The notes below the pieces were generated by a model. The model had not been told where the DNA came from and ran no database searches. It saw only the letters and a list, made by a program, of their open reading frames with translations. Source: JBAZDC01 sp041654595 (GTDB lineage: Bacteria > Pseudomonadota > Gammaproteobacteria > Burkholderiales > Burkholderiaceae_B). Taken from it: a DNA stretch of 43,002 bases. The number at the start of each line of letters is the position of its first letter. Within the stretch, counting starts at the first letter, position 1. The stretch spans positions 1 through 43,002 of the forward strand of contig CAZKBT010000026.1 in assembly GCA_964551305.1 (NCBI GenBank). Direction: 5' to 3'. The translations under genes were made by a program, and so were the position numbers. Shown here piece by piece: positions 16,465-26,253 of the stretch.

Positions 16465-17828
16465 ACGCGCCGGGCTTTCTGCAGCAATTTTCCCAGGGCC
16501 TGACGCCTGACCCTTTGCGCGATCTGTCGCGCAGCATGATTTTCCACGGCCGCCACATCAAGCCGCAGATCATGGCCGAGCTGGATGGATCGAACTGGCG
16601 CCTGGAAGACTACGTCAAGCGCGGCGGCTACGAGGCCTTGCGCAAGATCCTGACGACGGGCATGACGCCCGACGACGTGATCGCCGAGGTCAAGGCCTCC
16701 GGCCTGCGCGGACGCGGCGGCGCGGGCTTTCCCACCGGGTTGAAATGGAGCTTCATGCCACGCACCCTGCCGGGCCAGAAATACCTGGTCTGCAATTCGG
16801 ACGAAGGCGAGCCGGGCACCTTCAAGGACCGCGACATCCTGAGATTCAATCCGCACATCGTGATCGAGGGCATGGCGATCGCCGCCTATGCCATGGGTAT
16901 CAGCGTCGGCTACAACTACATCCACGGCGAGATCTTCGAAATCTATGAACGCTTCGAGCAAGCGCTCGACGAGGCGCGCGCCGCCGGCTTCCTGGGCGAT
17001 GCCATACTGGGCTCGGGCTTCAACTTCCAGCTGCATGCGTTTCACGGCTACGGCGCGTATATTTGCGGTGAGGAAACGGCGCTGCTCGAATCGCTGGAAG
17101 GCAAGAAGGGCCAGCCTCGTTTCAAGCCGCCGTTCCCGGCCAGCTTCGGCCTGTACGGCAAGCCCACCACGATCAACAATACGGAAACGTTTGCGGCCGT
17201 GCCCTGGATCTTTCGCAACAGCGCCCGGGACTACTTGGAAACGGGCTTGCCCAACAACGGGGGCACCAAGCTGTTCTCGGTGTCGGGTGACGTCGAACTG
17301 CCGGGCAATTACGAGATTCCGCTGGGCACGCCGTTCAGCACCTTGCTGGAACTGGCCGGCGGCATGCGCGGCGGCCGCAAGCTCAAGGCGGTGATCCCGG
17401 GCGGATCCAGCGCCCCCGTGCTGCCGGCCGACATCATGATGCAGACGACCATGGACTACGATTCGATCGCCAAGGCCGGCTCGATGCTGGGTTCCGGGGC
17501 GGTCATCGTCATGGACGAAACGCGCTGCATGGTCAAGTCCTTGCTGCGCCTGTCGTATTTCTACTTCGAAGAAAGCTGCGGCCAATGCACGCCTTGCCGC
17601 GAGGGTACCGGCTGGCTGTATCGCATCGTGCGCCGCATCGAAGAAGGCGAAGGCCGTCCCGAAGACCTGGACGTGCTGGATTCCGTGGCGCACAACATCA
17701 TGGGCCGCACGATATGCGCGCTCGGCGATGCGGCCGCCATGCCGGTGCGCAGCTTCATCAAGCATTTCCGCGACGAGTTCGCACACCACATACAGCACAA
17801 GAGCTGCGTGGTGCCCAAATATCTGTAG
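16461..17828 (+). CDS. nuoF: NADH-quinone oxidoreductase subunit F (FMN and NADH binding)
   Basis: Catalytic entry subunit of complex I, 455 residues. It binds NADH and FMN in the region GLRGRGGAGFPTGLKW (81-96) and GYICGEETAL-like segment (here AYICGEETALLESLEG). The N3 [4Fe-4S] cluster is held by C373, C376 and C379 (ESCGQCTPCREGT) with C419. The start at 16461 is inferred from the ATGA overlap with nuoE; the longer open frame upstream lies within nuoE. Confidence 0.97.
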   Translation: MNAPGFLQQFSQGLTPDPLRDLSRSMIFHGRHIKPQIMAELDGSNWRLEDYVKRGGYEALRKILTTGMTPDDVIAEVKASGLRGRGGAGFPTGLKWSFMPRTLPGQKYLVCNSDEGEPGTFKDRDILRFNPHIVIEGMAIAAYAMGISVGYNYIHGEIFEIYERFEQALDEARAAGFLGDAILGSGFNFQLHAFHGYGAYICGEETALLESLEGKKGQPRFKPPFPASFGLYGKPTTINNTETFAAVPWIFRNSARDYLETGLPNNGGTKLFSVSGDVELPGNYEIPLGTPFSTLLELAGGMRGGRKLKAVIPGGSSAPVLPADIMMQTTMDYDSIAKAGSMLGSGAVIVMDETRCMVKSLLRLSYFYFEESCGQCTPCREGTGWLYRIVRRIEEGEGRPEDLDVLDSVAHNIMGRTICALGDAAAMPVRSFIKHFRDEFAHHIQHKSCVVPKYL

Positions 17829-17843
17829 CATCAGGACACGCTA

Positions 17844-20168
17844 ATGGTTGAGATCACCATCGACGGCATAAAAGTAGAAGCGGCAGAGGGCAGCATGGTC
17901 ATCCAGGCTGCGCACAAAGCCGGCTTGTACGTGCCGCATTTCTGCTATCACAAGAAGCTTTCGGTCGCCGCCAACTGCCGCATGTGCCTGGTCGACGTCG
18001 AAAAAGCGCCCAAGGCCTTGCCCGCCTGTGCCACGCCCGTGACCAACGGCATGATCGTGCATACGCGTTCGGAAAAAGCCGTGGCGGCGCAAAAAAGCGT
18101 CATGGAGTTCTTGCTGATCAATCATCCTCTGGATTGTCCGGTGTGCGATCAGGGCGGCGAATGCCAGCTGCAGGATCTGGCCGTGGGCTACGGCGCGTCG
18201 GCGTCGCGCTACCAGGAAGAAAAGCGGGTGGTGTTCCATAAGCCCATGGGCCCCCTGATATCCGCCGAGGAAATGCAGCGCTGCATCCATTGCACGCGCT
18301 GCGTGCGTTTCGGGCAGGAAATCGCGGGCATCATGGAAGTGGGCATGATCAATCGCGGCGAGCATTCGGAAATCACGACCTTCGTCGGCCAAGCCGTCGA
18401 GTCGGAGCTTTCCGGCAATATGATCGACATTTGCCCGGTCGGCGCCTTGCTGTCCAAGCCGTTCCGCTTTTCCGCCCGTACCTGGGAGCTGGCGCGTCGC
18501 CGCTCGGTCAGCCCCCACGACAGCCTGGGCGCCAACCTGGTGGTGCAGGTCAAGGGCGAGCGCGTGATGCGCGTGGTGCCGTTCGAGAATGAAGACATCA
18601 ACGAATGCTGGATCAGTGATCGGGACCGTTTCTCCTACGAAGGCCTGTACACGGAAGACCGCCTGGGCCAGCCCATGATCCGGTGCAAGGATGGGCAGTG
18701 GCGCGAAGCCTCATGGACCGACGCCTTGCAGGCTGTGGTGCACGGGCTGAACGGCGTGCGCGAGCAATTCGGCGCCGAGCAGCTGGGCGCCATCGGCAGC
18801 CACGAGGCCACGACCGAAGAGCTGGCCTTGCTGGCGCGTTTGACGCGCGCCCTGGGCTCTGAAAACGTCGATTTCCGTCTGCGCGGCACCGATGCGTCGT
18901 TCGACCAGGCCGTGGCCGGCGTGCCCTGGCTGGGCCTGCCCATCGCGGAGTTGGGCCGGCAGGATCGGGTGCTGGTGGTGGGCTCGTTCCTGCGCAAGGA
19001 TCATCCGCTGATGGCCCAGCGCTTGCGCCAGGCCGCCAAACAGGGCACGCAAGTGTCGTTCATCGATGCCGCCGCCGAGGACCCTCTGTTCCCCGTCCAC
19101 GCGCGTGTCACGACCGCGCCGTCCGCCTGGACCAATGCCTTGGCCGAAGTACTGGTCGCCGTTCTGCAAGCCAGGCAGGGCGCGATTCCGCAGGCCTTGG
19201 GCGACGTCCAACCCTCGGACGCGGCGCGCCGGATCGCGGACAGCCTGGCGTCCGGCGAGCGGGTGGCCGTCCTGCTGGGCAATGCGGCCGTTGCATCGAA
19301 TCAAGCCAGTCTCATCGCCGCCAATGCGTCGGCGCTGGCGCAGGGCCTGGGCGCGACCTTCGGTTTCCTGACCCAGGGCGCCAACACGGTGGGCGGCTAC
19401 CTGGCGGGCGCGATTCCCGGCAATGGCGGATTGACCGCCGAGCAAATGCTGTCCGTGCCGCTGAAAGCCTATCTGGTTCTGCATGGCGAGCCTGCCTTGG
19501 ACAGCGACAACGGCGAGCGCGCCGTGGCCAATCTGAAGGCCGCGTTCTCGGTGGCCCTGACGCCGTTTCGTTCGGCGGCGCAGGAATGGGCCGACGTCAT
19601 GCTGCCGATCGCGCCGTTTACCGAAACGTCCGGCACCTTCGTGAATGCCGAGGGCAGGGCGCAAAGTTTCAAGGGAGCCGCCGCGCCGTTCGAAGAATCC
19701 CGTCCGGCATGGAAAGTCCTGCGCGTGCTGGGCAATCTGTTCCAGCTGCAGGGTTTCGATGACGAGACCTCTGAATCGGTGCGGGATGCCGTGCTGGTGG
19801 GCGGCGTGCAAGAGCGCCTGTCCAATGCCGTATCCATCGACGCGGGCCTGGCGCCCGCCGCGCAAGGCGTGCAGCGCGTGGCCGACGTGCCCGTCTATCG
19901 CAGCGACGCGCTGGTGCGCCGCTCCGAACCCCTGCAGGCGGCGCCCGCATCGCGCGCGCCCACGGCGCGCATGGGGGCCGCCATGCTGCAAAGCCTGGGC
20001 ATCCAGGCCGGCGACATGGTGAAGGTATCCAGCGATCAAGGCCAGGTCGTCCTGGCCGCGGAGCTGGACGATACCGTCGCCGCCGACTGCGTGCGCATCG
20101 CGGCGGCGTTTGCCGAAACGCGGGCGCTGGGCGGCAGCTTTGGGCAACTTACGGTGGAGCGCGCCTGA
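17844..20168 (+). CDS. nuoG: NADH-quinone oxidoreductase subunit G (75 kDa)
   Basis: Large iron-sulfur subunit of the complex I NADH module, 774 residues. The N-terminal [2Fe-2S] N1b ligands are C34, C45, C48 and C62. The His-coordinated N5 cluster is H94, C98, C101 and C107 (NHPLDCPVCDQGGEC). N4 is C147, C150, C153 and C197. The rest (about 210-774) is the molybdopterin-oxidoreductase-like domain without a molybdenum site, as usual. The extra N7 cluster ligands of E. coli are not apparent. Stop and nuoH start are one base apart. Confidence 0.96.
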   Translation: MVEITIDGIKVEAAEGSMVIQAAHKAGLYVPHFCYHKKLSVAANCRMCLVDVEKAPKALPACATPVTNGMIVHTRSEKAVAAQKSVMEFLLINHPLDCPVCDQGGECQLQDLAVGYGASASRYQEEKRVVFHKPMGPLISAEEMQRCIHCTRCVRFGQEIAGIMEVGMINRGEHSEITTFVGQAVESELSGNMIDICPVGALLSKPFRFSARTWELARRRSVSPHDSLGANLVVQVKGERVMRVVPFENEDINECWISDRDRFSYEGLYTEDRLGQPMIRCKDGQWREASWTDALQAVVHGLNGVREQFGAEQLGAIGSHEATTEELALLARLTRALGSENVDFRLRGTDASFDQAVAGVPWLGLPIAELGRQDRVLVVGSFLRKDHPLMAQRLRQAAKQGTQVSFIDAAAEDPLFPVHARVTTAPSAWTNALAEVLVAVLQARQGAIPQALGDVQPSDAARRIADSLASGERVAVLLGNAAVASNQASLIAANASALAQGLGATFGFLTQGANTVGGYLAGAIPGNGGLTAEQMLSVPLKAYLVLHGEPALDSDNGERAVANLKAAFSVALTPFRSAAQEWADVMLPIAPFTETSGTFVNAEGRAQSFKGAAAPFEESRPAWKVLRVLGNLFQLQGFDDETSESVRDAVLVGGVQERLSNAVSIDAGLAPAAQGVQRVADVPVYRSDALVRRSEPLQAAPASRAPTARMGAAMLQSLGIQAGDMVKVSSDQGQVVLAAELDDTVAADCVRIAAAFAETRALGGSFGQLTVERA

Positions 20169-20169
20169 C

Positions 20170-21243
20170 ATGGATATCTTGGCAATCATTGAAAGTTACG
20201 GCGTCGACCTGCTGGGGCCGACGCTATGGCACGTGATCTGGACGGTGGTCAAGATACTGGTCGTCGCCGTGCCGATCATTCTGTGCGTGGCCTACCTGAC
20301 GTACTGGGAGCGCAAGATGATAGGCGCGATGCACGTGCGCCTGGGGCCCACCCGGGTCGGCTATCGCGGCTTGCTGCAGCCCTTCGCGGACGTATTCAAG
20401 CTGCTGACCAAGGAAGTCATCGTGCCCAGCAAGGCGAACAAGGTTCTGTTCGTGCTGGCGCCGGTCGTTACCTTGATGCCGGCGCTGGCGGCGTGGGCGG
20501 TGGTCCCCTTCGGCCCCGACATCGTCCTGTCCAATGCCAACGCGGGCTTGCTGTACGTGATGGCGATTACCTCCATCGGCGTCTACGGCGTCATCGTGGC
20601 GGGCTGGGCCTCCAACTCCAAGTATGCGTTCCTGGGCGCCTTGCGCGCCGCCGCGCAGATGGTGTCCTACGAGCTGGCGATCGGCTTCGTCCTGGTAACG
20701 GTGCTGCTGGTGTCGGGCACCTTGAATCTGAGCGGCATCGTCCACGGCCAGTCCGCGGGCTGGTTCGCCGAGCGCGGCATCAATTTCCTGTCCTGGAACT
20801 GGCTGCCTCTTTTGCCGCTGTTCGTCATCTACGTGATATCGGCCGTGGCGGAAACCAACCGCCACCCATTCGACGTGGTCGAAGGCGAATCCGAGATCGT
20901 GGCGGGACACATGGTGGAATATTCGGGCATGGGCTTCGCCCTGTTCTTCCTGGGCGAATACGCCAACATGATTTTCCTGTCGGCGCTGGCGTCGATCATG
21001 TTCCTGGGAGGCTGGATGCCGCCCTTGGACATCGCGCCGCTGACCTGGGTCCCGGGCTGGTTGTGGCTGGGCTTGAAGACATTCGTCGTAGTATCGATGT
21101 TCATATGGTTTCGCGCGACGTTCCCGCGTTACCGCTACGACCAGATCATGCGTTTGGGATGGAAGGTCTTCATCCCGATAACGGGCGTCTGGTTGCTGGT
21201 GGTGGCGATCTGGATGCAGACGCCGTGGAATATCTGGCAATAG
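20170..21243 (+). CDS. nuoH: NADH-quinone oxidoreductase subunit H
   Basis: Membrane subunit of complex I, 357 residues, eight transmembrane helices, forming the link between quinone chamber and proton channels. Visible signatures are YWERKMIGAMHVRLGPTRVG, where charged residues enter the quinone pocket, and AETNRHPFDVVEGESE(IV)AG, the other signature loop. The start at 20170 (MDILAIIESYG) is chosen because the upstream in-frame ATG at 20110 lies deep in nuoG. Confidence 0.96.
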   Translation: MDILAIIESYGVDLLGPTLWHVIWTVVKILVVAVPIILCVAYLTYWERKMIGAMHVRLGPTRVGYRGLLQPFADVFKLLTKEVIVPSKANKVLFVLAPVVTLMPALAAWAVVPFGPDIVLSNANAGLLYVMAITSIGVYGVIVAGWASNSKYAFLGALRAAAQMVSYELAIGFVLVTVLLVSGTLNLSGIVHGQSAGWFAERGINFLSWNWLPLLPLFVIYVISAVAETNRHPFDVVEGESEIVAGHMVEYSGMGFALFFLGEYANMIFLSALASIMFLGGWMPPLDIAPLTWVPGWLWLGLKTFVVVSMFIWFRATFPRYRYDQIMRLGWKVFIPITGVWLLVVAIWMQTPWNIWQ

Positions 21244-21260
21244 GGCACAGAGGCTGAATT

Positions 21261-21749
21261 ATGGAAGCGATCAAAGATTTTTTCGGCAGCCTGATGCTGA
21301 CGGAAATGCTCAAAGGCATGCGCTTGACGGGGAAGTATTTCTTCAAGCGCAAGGTCACCTTGCGCTACCCGCAGGAAAAGACGCCCGCGTCGCCGCGCTT
21401 TCGCGGCCTGCACGCGCTGAGGCGGTATCCCAACGGCGAAGAGCGATGCATCGCCTGCAAGCTGTGCGAAGCCGTCTGCCCGGCCTTGGCGATCTCCATC
21501 GAGTCGGCCGAGCGCGAAGACGGCACGCGCCGCACGACGCGCTACGACATCGACCTGGCCAAATGCATTTTCTGTGGTTTTTGTGAAGAAAGCTGCCCGG
21601 TGGACTCCATCGTGGAAACGCATATTCACGAGTATCACGGCGAAAAGCGCGGCGATCTTTACTACACCAAGGATATGCTCCTGGCGATCGGCGACCGTTA
21701 CGAGACGGAAATTGCCCGCCGACGCGAGCAAGACGCCCCTTACCGCTGA
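21261..21749 (+). CDS. nuoI: NADH-quinone oxidoreductase subunit I (two 4Fe-4S)
   Basis: Ferredoxin-like peripheral subunit of complex I, 162 residues, carrying clusters N6a and N6b. Ligand sets are C63, C66, C69, C73 (CIACKLCEAVCP) and C102, C105, C108, C112 (CIFCGFCEESCP), each motif supplying three ligands to one cluster and one to the other. An amphipathic N-terminal segment anchors it against NuoH. Confidence 0.97.
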   Translation: MEAIKDFFGSLMLTEMLKGMRLTGKYFFKRKVTLRYPQEKTPASPRFRGLHALRRYPNGEERCIACKLCEAVCPALAISIESAEREDGTRRTTRYDIDLAKCIFCGFCEESCPVDSIVETHIHEYHGEKRGDLYYTKDMLLAIGDRYETEIARRREQDAPYR

Positions 21750-21766
21750 TGCCTGGACACGAACCT

Positions 21767-22402
21767 ATGACTTTTACCACCGTCCTGTTTTATTTGTTGG
21801 CGCTGATTCTGGTAGTGGCGGCGTTTCGCGTCATTACCGCGCGCAGTCCGGTCACGGGCGTCCTGCACCTGATACTCGTCTTTTTTACGGCGTCGATGCT
21901 ATGGATGCTCCAGGGAGCGGAGTTCCTGGCCCTGCTGCTGGTGCTGGTCTATGTCGGCGCGGTCATGGTCCTGTTCCTGTTCGTCGTCATGATGCTGGAC
22001 GTGCGCATGGAGTCCATGCGCGCGGGGCTCAAGACCTACATGCCCATGGGCATCGTGATCGGACTCGTCATGGTGCTGGAAATGGGTTTCGTTCTGGTCA
22101 AGACCTGGTTCGACACGGCTCCGGCCGCCGTCATGGGCGATGACTACGACAACACGCTGGCCCTGGGCCAGGCCATGTACTCCGACTATGTGTTCGCGGT
22201 GCAGGTCGGCGGCGTCATCCTGCTGGTGGGCATGGTCTCGGCGATCGCCCTGACGCTGCGCCAGCGCAAGGATGCCAAGTACACGCGTCCGTCCGACCAG
22301 GTCAAAGTGCGCGCGCGCGACCGCGTGCGCCTGGTGAGCATGCCATCGCAGAAAGAACAGCCCGCCGCGGCTGCCGACACCGCTACGGGAGAAAGCAAAT
22401 AA
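21767..22402 (+). CDS. nuoJ: NADH-quinone oxidoreductase subunit J
   Basis: Membrane subunit of complex I, 211 residues, five transmembrane helices; helix 3 region YVGAVMVLFLFVVMMLD is the characteristic conserved stretch. I chose ATG 21767 (MTFTTVLFYLLALIL) because this matches the family; the in-frame ATG at 21749, overlapping the nuoI stop, would add six residues. The C-terminal tail after about residue 180 is charged and lies outside the membrane. The stop overlaps the nuoK start. Confidence 0.93.
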   Translation: MTFTTVLFYLLALILVVAAFRVITARSPVTGVLHLILVFFTASMLWMLQGAEFLALLLVLVYVGAVMVLFLFVVMMLDVRMESMRAGLKTYMPMGIVIGLVMVLEMGFVLVKTWFDTAPAAVMGDDYDNTLALGQAMYSDYVFAVQVGGVILLVGMVSAIALTLRQRKDAKYTRPSDQVKVRARDRVRLVSMPSQKEQPAAAADTATGESK

Positions 22403-22710
22403 TGACGATCACCTTGGCGCACCAACTCATTCTCGGCGCAATCCTGTTTTCCATTGGAATCTTCGGCTTTTTTCTCAATCGCCGCAATCTGATCATCCTG
22501 TTGATGTCGATAGAGCTCATGCTGCTGGCGGCGAACATCAATTTCGTGGCTTTTTCGACTTGGTACGGCGATGCCGCCGGACAGGTGTTCGTATTTTTCA
22601 TCCTGACCGTGGCGGCTGCCGAAGCGGCCATCGGACTGGCGATCCTGGTGTTGCTGTTCCGCAACCTGAACACGATCAATGTCGAACAACTAGACCAGCT
22701 CAAGGGTTGA
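22402..22710 (+). CDS. nuoK: NADH-quinone oxidoreductase subunit K
   Basis: Small membrane subunit of complex I, 102 residues with three helices. It carries conserved Glu residues on the proton path, visible in MSIELMLLAANINFVAF and VAAAEAAIGLAILVLLFR. Start ATG overlaps the nuoJ stop by one base (TAATG). Related to the Mrp antiporter subunit MrpC. Confidence 0.96.
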   Translation: MTITLAHQLILGAILFSIGIFGFFLNRRNLIILLMSIELMLLAANINFVAFSTWYGDAAGQVFVFFILTVAAAEAAIGLAILVLLFRNLNTINVEQLDQLKG

Positions 22711-22726
22711 TGGGACTGCATCGGTT

Positions 22727-24742
22727 ATGACTTCAACGAATCTTTATCTTCTGATCGCGCTCGCTCCCTTGGCCGGCGCGATCCTGGCCGGTCTTTTCGG
22801 CACGGGCTTTCTGGGCGGCTTCGTCGGCAGGTACGCGGCGCATCGCATCACGATCGCGGGCGTGGCGATATCGTTCATCGGTTCGGTCGTGGTCCTGTTT
22901 CAGGTACTCAACGGACAGGTCTACGACGGCACGCTCTACACCTGGTCGGTCATCGGCTCCACGCCGCTGGAGCTGGGCTTCCTGATCGATCCTCTGTCGG
23001 CGCTGATGATGGTGGTGGTGACCTCGGTTTCCCTGATGGTGCACATCTACACCATAGGCTATATGGTCGACGATCCGGGCTATCAGCGTTTCTTCGCGTA
23101 CATTTCGCTGTTCACCTTCTCCATGCTGATGCTGGTGATGTCCAACAACATGGTGCAGCTGTTCTTCGGCTGGGAAGCCGTGGGCCTGGTGTCGTATCTG
23201 TTGATCGGCTTCTGGTACACCCGGCCGACCGCCATCTTCGCCAACATGAAAGCGTTCCTGATCAACCGGGTGGGGGATTTCGGCTTTTTGCTGGGCATCG
23301 GCCTGCTGTTCGCCTATACGGGCTCCATGCACTACGGGCAGGTATTCGAGCAGGCGGATTCGCTTTCGCTCATGCTGTTCCCGGGCACCGACTGGCAGCT
23401 GCTGACGGTCGCGTGCGTGTGCCTGTTCATCGGCGCCATGGGTAAATCGGCCCAGGTTCCGCTGCACACCTGGCTGCCCGATTCCATGGAAGGCCCGACG
23501 CCGATCTCGGCGCTGATCCACGCGGCGACCATGGTCACCGCGGGCATCTTCATGGTGGCGCGCTTTTCGCCCGTGTTCGAGCAGTCCGACGCGGCCTTGT
23601 CCTTCATCATCGTGATCGGCGCGACCGGCGCCTTGTTTCTCGGCCTGCTGGGCATCATCCAGAACGACATCAAGCGCGTCATCGCGTATTCGACCTTGTC
23701 GCAGCTGGGCTACATGACGGTGGCGCTGGGCGCGTCGGCCTACTCGGCCGCGATCTTCCACCTGATGACGCACGCCTTCTTCAAGGCGCTGCTGTTCCTG
23801 GGCGCGGGCTCGGTCATCATCGGCATGCATCACAACCAGGACATCCGCGGCATGGGCGGCTTGCGCAAGTACATGCCCATCACCTGGATCACTTTCCTGG
23901 TGGGCACGCTGGCCCTGGTGGGCACGCCGTTCTTTTCCGGCTTCTACTCCAAGGAGCACGTGATCGAAGCGGCCGGCGCGGCCACTGTCTGGGGCGCGGG
24001 CTATGCCTATTACGCGACCTTGATAGGCGTGTTCGTGACGTCGCTGTATTCCTTCCGCGTCTATTTCCTGGTGTTCCACGGCCAAGAGCGCTTCGAGCAG
24101 CATGACGATCATCACGCGCACGACGATCACCATGCGCACGACGATCACGGCCATCACGGCGGCAAGCCGCACGAATCGCCCTGGGTGGTGACCCTGCCGT
24201 TGGTGCTGCTGGCCATTCCGTCCGTCGTGGCCGGCGCCTGGTTCATCGATCCTTTGCTGTTCGACGGCTACTTCGAAGGCGCGATCACGGTCCTGTCGTC
24301 GCATCCGGCCATGGCCGAGCTGGCATCGCATTGGCATGACTGGGTAGCCTACGCGCTGCACGGCTTCGTCACCGTGCCGTTCTGGCTCATGATCGCCGGC
24401 CTGGTGGTCGCCTGGTACTGCTATGTGATCAATCCCGCGCTGCCCGCGGCCGTCCAGCGCAAGCTCTCGGGCGTGAACCGGATACTCGAGAACAAGTACT
24501 ACGCGGATTGGTTCAACGAAAACGTTCTGGCGCGCGGCGCGCGCTGCCTGGGGCAGGGCTTCTGGAAGGCGGGTGACCGCGGCGTGATCGACGGTCTGCT
24601 GGTCAATGGCAGCGCCCGCGTGGTGGCCTGGGTGGCGGCGATCAGCCGTCATCTCCAGTCGGGCTATATCTACCACTACGCCTTCGCGATGATCATCGGG
24701 ATCATGGCTTTACTAACCTTTTTTGTACTGACGGTTCAATGA
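22727..24742 (+). CDS. nuoL: NADH-quinone oxidoreductase subunit L (antiporter-like) with His-rich loop
   Basis: Distal antiporter-like proton-pumping subunit of complex I, 671 residues. The core shows the conserved FFGWEAVGLVSYLLIGFW segment with the key Glu, the MGKSAQVPLHTWLPDSMEGPTPISALIHAATMV region with the pumping Lys, and the C-terminal lateral helix and anchor. A His/Asp-rich insert at residues 459-484 repeats HAHDDH and sits in a loop before PWVVTLPLVLL. Similar His-rich loops are known in beta-proteobacterial NuoL, but this one is pronounced. Confidence 0.96.
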   Translation: MTSTNLYLLIALAPLAGAILAGLFGTGFLGGFVGRYAAHRITIAGVAISFIGSVVVLFQVLNGQVYDGTLYTWSVIGSTPLELGFLIDPLSALMMVVVTSVSLMVHIYTIGYMVDDPGYQRFFAYISLFTFSMLMLVMSNNMVQLFFGWEAVGLVSYLLIGFWYTRPTAIFANMKAFLINRVGDFGFLLGIGLLFAYTGSMHYGQVFEQADSLSLMLFPGTDWQLLTVACVCLFIGAMGKSAQVPLHTWLPDSMEGPTPISALIHAATMVTAGIFMVARFSPVFEQSDAALSFIIVIGATGALFLGLLGIIQNDIKRVIAYSTLSQLGYMTVALGASAYSAAIFHLMTHAFFKALLFLGAGSVIIGMHHNQDIRGMGGLRKYMPITWITFLVGTLALVGTPFFSGFYSKEHVIEAAGAATVWGAGYAYYATLIGVFVTSLYSFRVYFLVFHGQERFEQHDDHHAHDDHHAHDDHGHHGGKPHESPWVVTLPLVLLAIPSVVAGAWFIDPLLFDGYFEGAITVLSSHPAMAELASHWHDWVAYALHGFVTVPFWLMIAGLVVAWYCYVINPALPAAVQRKLSGVNRILENKYYADWFNENVLARGARCLGQGFWKAGDRGVIDGLLVNGSARVVAWVAAISRHLQSGYIYHYAFAMIIGIMALLTFFVLTVQ

Positions 24743-26241
24743 TGGCTGGCGATATGGCGTCCTCTACTCTTCCCTGGTTAACGCTTTCGATTTTTGTGCC
24801 CATCGTTGCAGGCCTGTTGGTGCTGCTGGCGGGCCGCGACGATCGGGCTAACATGACGCGAACGTTGGCCTTGCTCGGCGCGATCGCGGGCTTTCTCGTT
24901 ACCTTGCCGCTGTATACGGGATTCGATCCCGGCACGGCCGAGATGCAGTTCGTGGAAAAGACGGGCTGGATCGAGTCGCTGGCGGTGAACTATCACCTGG
25001 GCATCGACGGCATCTCGATGTGGTTCGTGCTGTTGACGGCCTTCATCACGGTCGTGGTCGTGGTGTCGGCCTGGGAGGTCATCACCAGCCGCATATCCCA
25101 GTACATGGGCGCCTTCCTGATCCTGTCGGGACTGATGGTCGGCGTGTTCGCCTCGCTGGACGGCATGCTGTTCTATGTGTTCTTCGAGGCCACGCTGATA
25201 CCGATGTACTTGATCATCGGCGTCTGGGGAGGACCGAACCGGGTGTATGCCGCGTTCAAGTTCTTCCTCTATACCCTGCTTGGCTCGCTGCTGACGCTGA
25301 TCGCCTTCATCTACCTGTGGCACGCGGCCGACGGGTCGTTCGACATCCAGACCTGGCATCACCTGAAACTGGGCTTCGAGCCGCAGGTGTTCATCTTCGT
25401 GGCCTTGCTGGCGGCGTTCGCGGTCAAGGTGCCGATGTGGCCGGTGCACACGTGGTTGCCCGACGCGCACGTCGAAGCGCCCACCGGCGGCTCCGTCGTG
25501 CTGGCCGCCATCATGCTCAAACTGGGCGCGTACGGCTTCCTGCGTTTTTCGCTGCCGATCGCGCCGGATGCGTCGCATGCCTTGTCGGGCATGATGATCG
25601 CGCTGTCCCTGGTCGCGGTGATCTACATCGGCCTGGTGGCGATCATCCAGGAAGACATGAAGAAGCTCGTGGCGTATTCGTCGGTGGCGCACATGGGCTT
25701 CGTGACCCTGGGTTTTTTCCTGTTCAATACCGCGGGCGTGGAAGGGGCGATCATCCAGATGGTCTCGCACGGCTTCGTGTCCGGCGCGATGTTCCTGTGC
25801 ATCGGCGTGCTGTATGACCGCATGCACACGCGGCGCATCGCCGATTACGGCGGCGTGATCAACGTCATGCCGCGCTTCGTGACCTTTTTCGTTCTGTTTT
25901 CCATGGCCAACAGCGGGCTGCCCGCCACCAGTGGTTTCGTGGGTGAATTCACGGTCATCCTGGGGGCGGTTGAATACAATTTCTGGATAGGTTTGCTGAC
26001 CGCGACGGCATTGATCCTGGGCGCATCGTATTCGTTGTGGATGCTCAAGCGCGTGGCTTTCGGCGACATCGCGAACGACAACGTGCGCGCGATGCCCGAT
26101 CTGTCACCGCGCGAGTTCTTCCTGTTGGGCGTCATGGCGATCGCCGTGCTTTTCATGGGAATCTATCCCAAGCCGTTTACGGATGTCATGCACGTGTCGG
26201 TCGATGCCTTGCTGCAGCATGTCTCCATCTCGAAACTGTAG
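24739..26241 (+). CDS. nuoM: NADH-quinone oxidoreductase subunit M (antiporter-like)
   Basis: Antiporter-like proton-pumping subunit of complex I, 500 residues, about 14 helices. Signatures are FYVFFEATLIPMYLIIGVWGG with the pumping Glu, and FAVKVPMWPVHTWLPDAHVEAPTGGSV with the Lys. The start is ambiguous: ATG 24739 overlaps the nuoL stop and gives MMAGDMASSTLPWL, whereas ATG 24742 or 24754 would shorten it by one or five residues. Confidence 0.95.
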   Translation: MMAGDMASSTLPWLTLSIFVPIVAGLLVLLAGRDDRANMTRTLALLGAIAGFLVTLPLYTGFDPGTAEMQFVEKTGWIESLAVNYHLGIDGISMWFVLLTAFITVVVVVSAWEVITSRISQYMGAFLILSGLMVGVFASLDGMLFYVFFEATLIPMYLIIGVWGGPNRVYAAFKFFLYTLLGSLLTLIAFIYLWHAADGSFDIQTWHHLKLGFEPQVFIFVALLAAFAVKVPMWPVHTWLPDAHVEAPTGGSVVLAAIMLKLGAYGFLRFSLPIAPDASHALSGMMIALSLVAVIYIGLVAIIQEDMKKLVAYSSVAHMGFVTLGFFLFNTAGVEGAIIQMVSHGFVSGAMFLCIGVLYDRMHTRRIADYGGVINVMPRFVTFFVLFSMANSGLPATSGFVGEFTVILGAVEYNFWIGLLTATALILGASYSLWMLKRVAFGDIANDNVRAMPDLSPREFFLLGVMAIAVLFMGIYPKPFTDVMHVSVDALLQHVSISKL

Positions 26242-26253
26242 ACCTGAAAGATT

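Noticed and set aside
22733..24676. 647-residue open frame on the minus strand under nuoL
   Set aside because: Antisense of a clear membrane protein; the His/Arg/Gln-rich product is the expected complement of hydrophobic codons.
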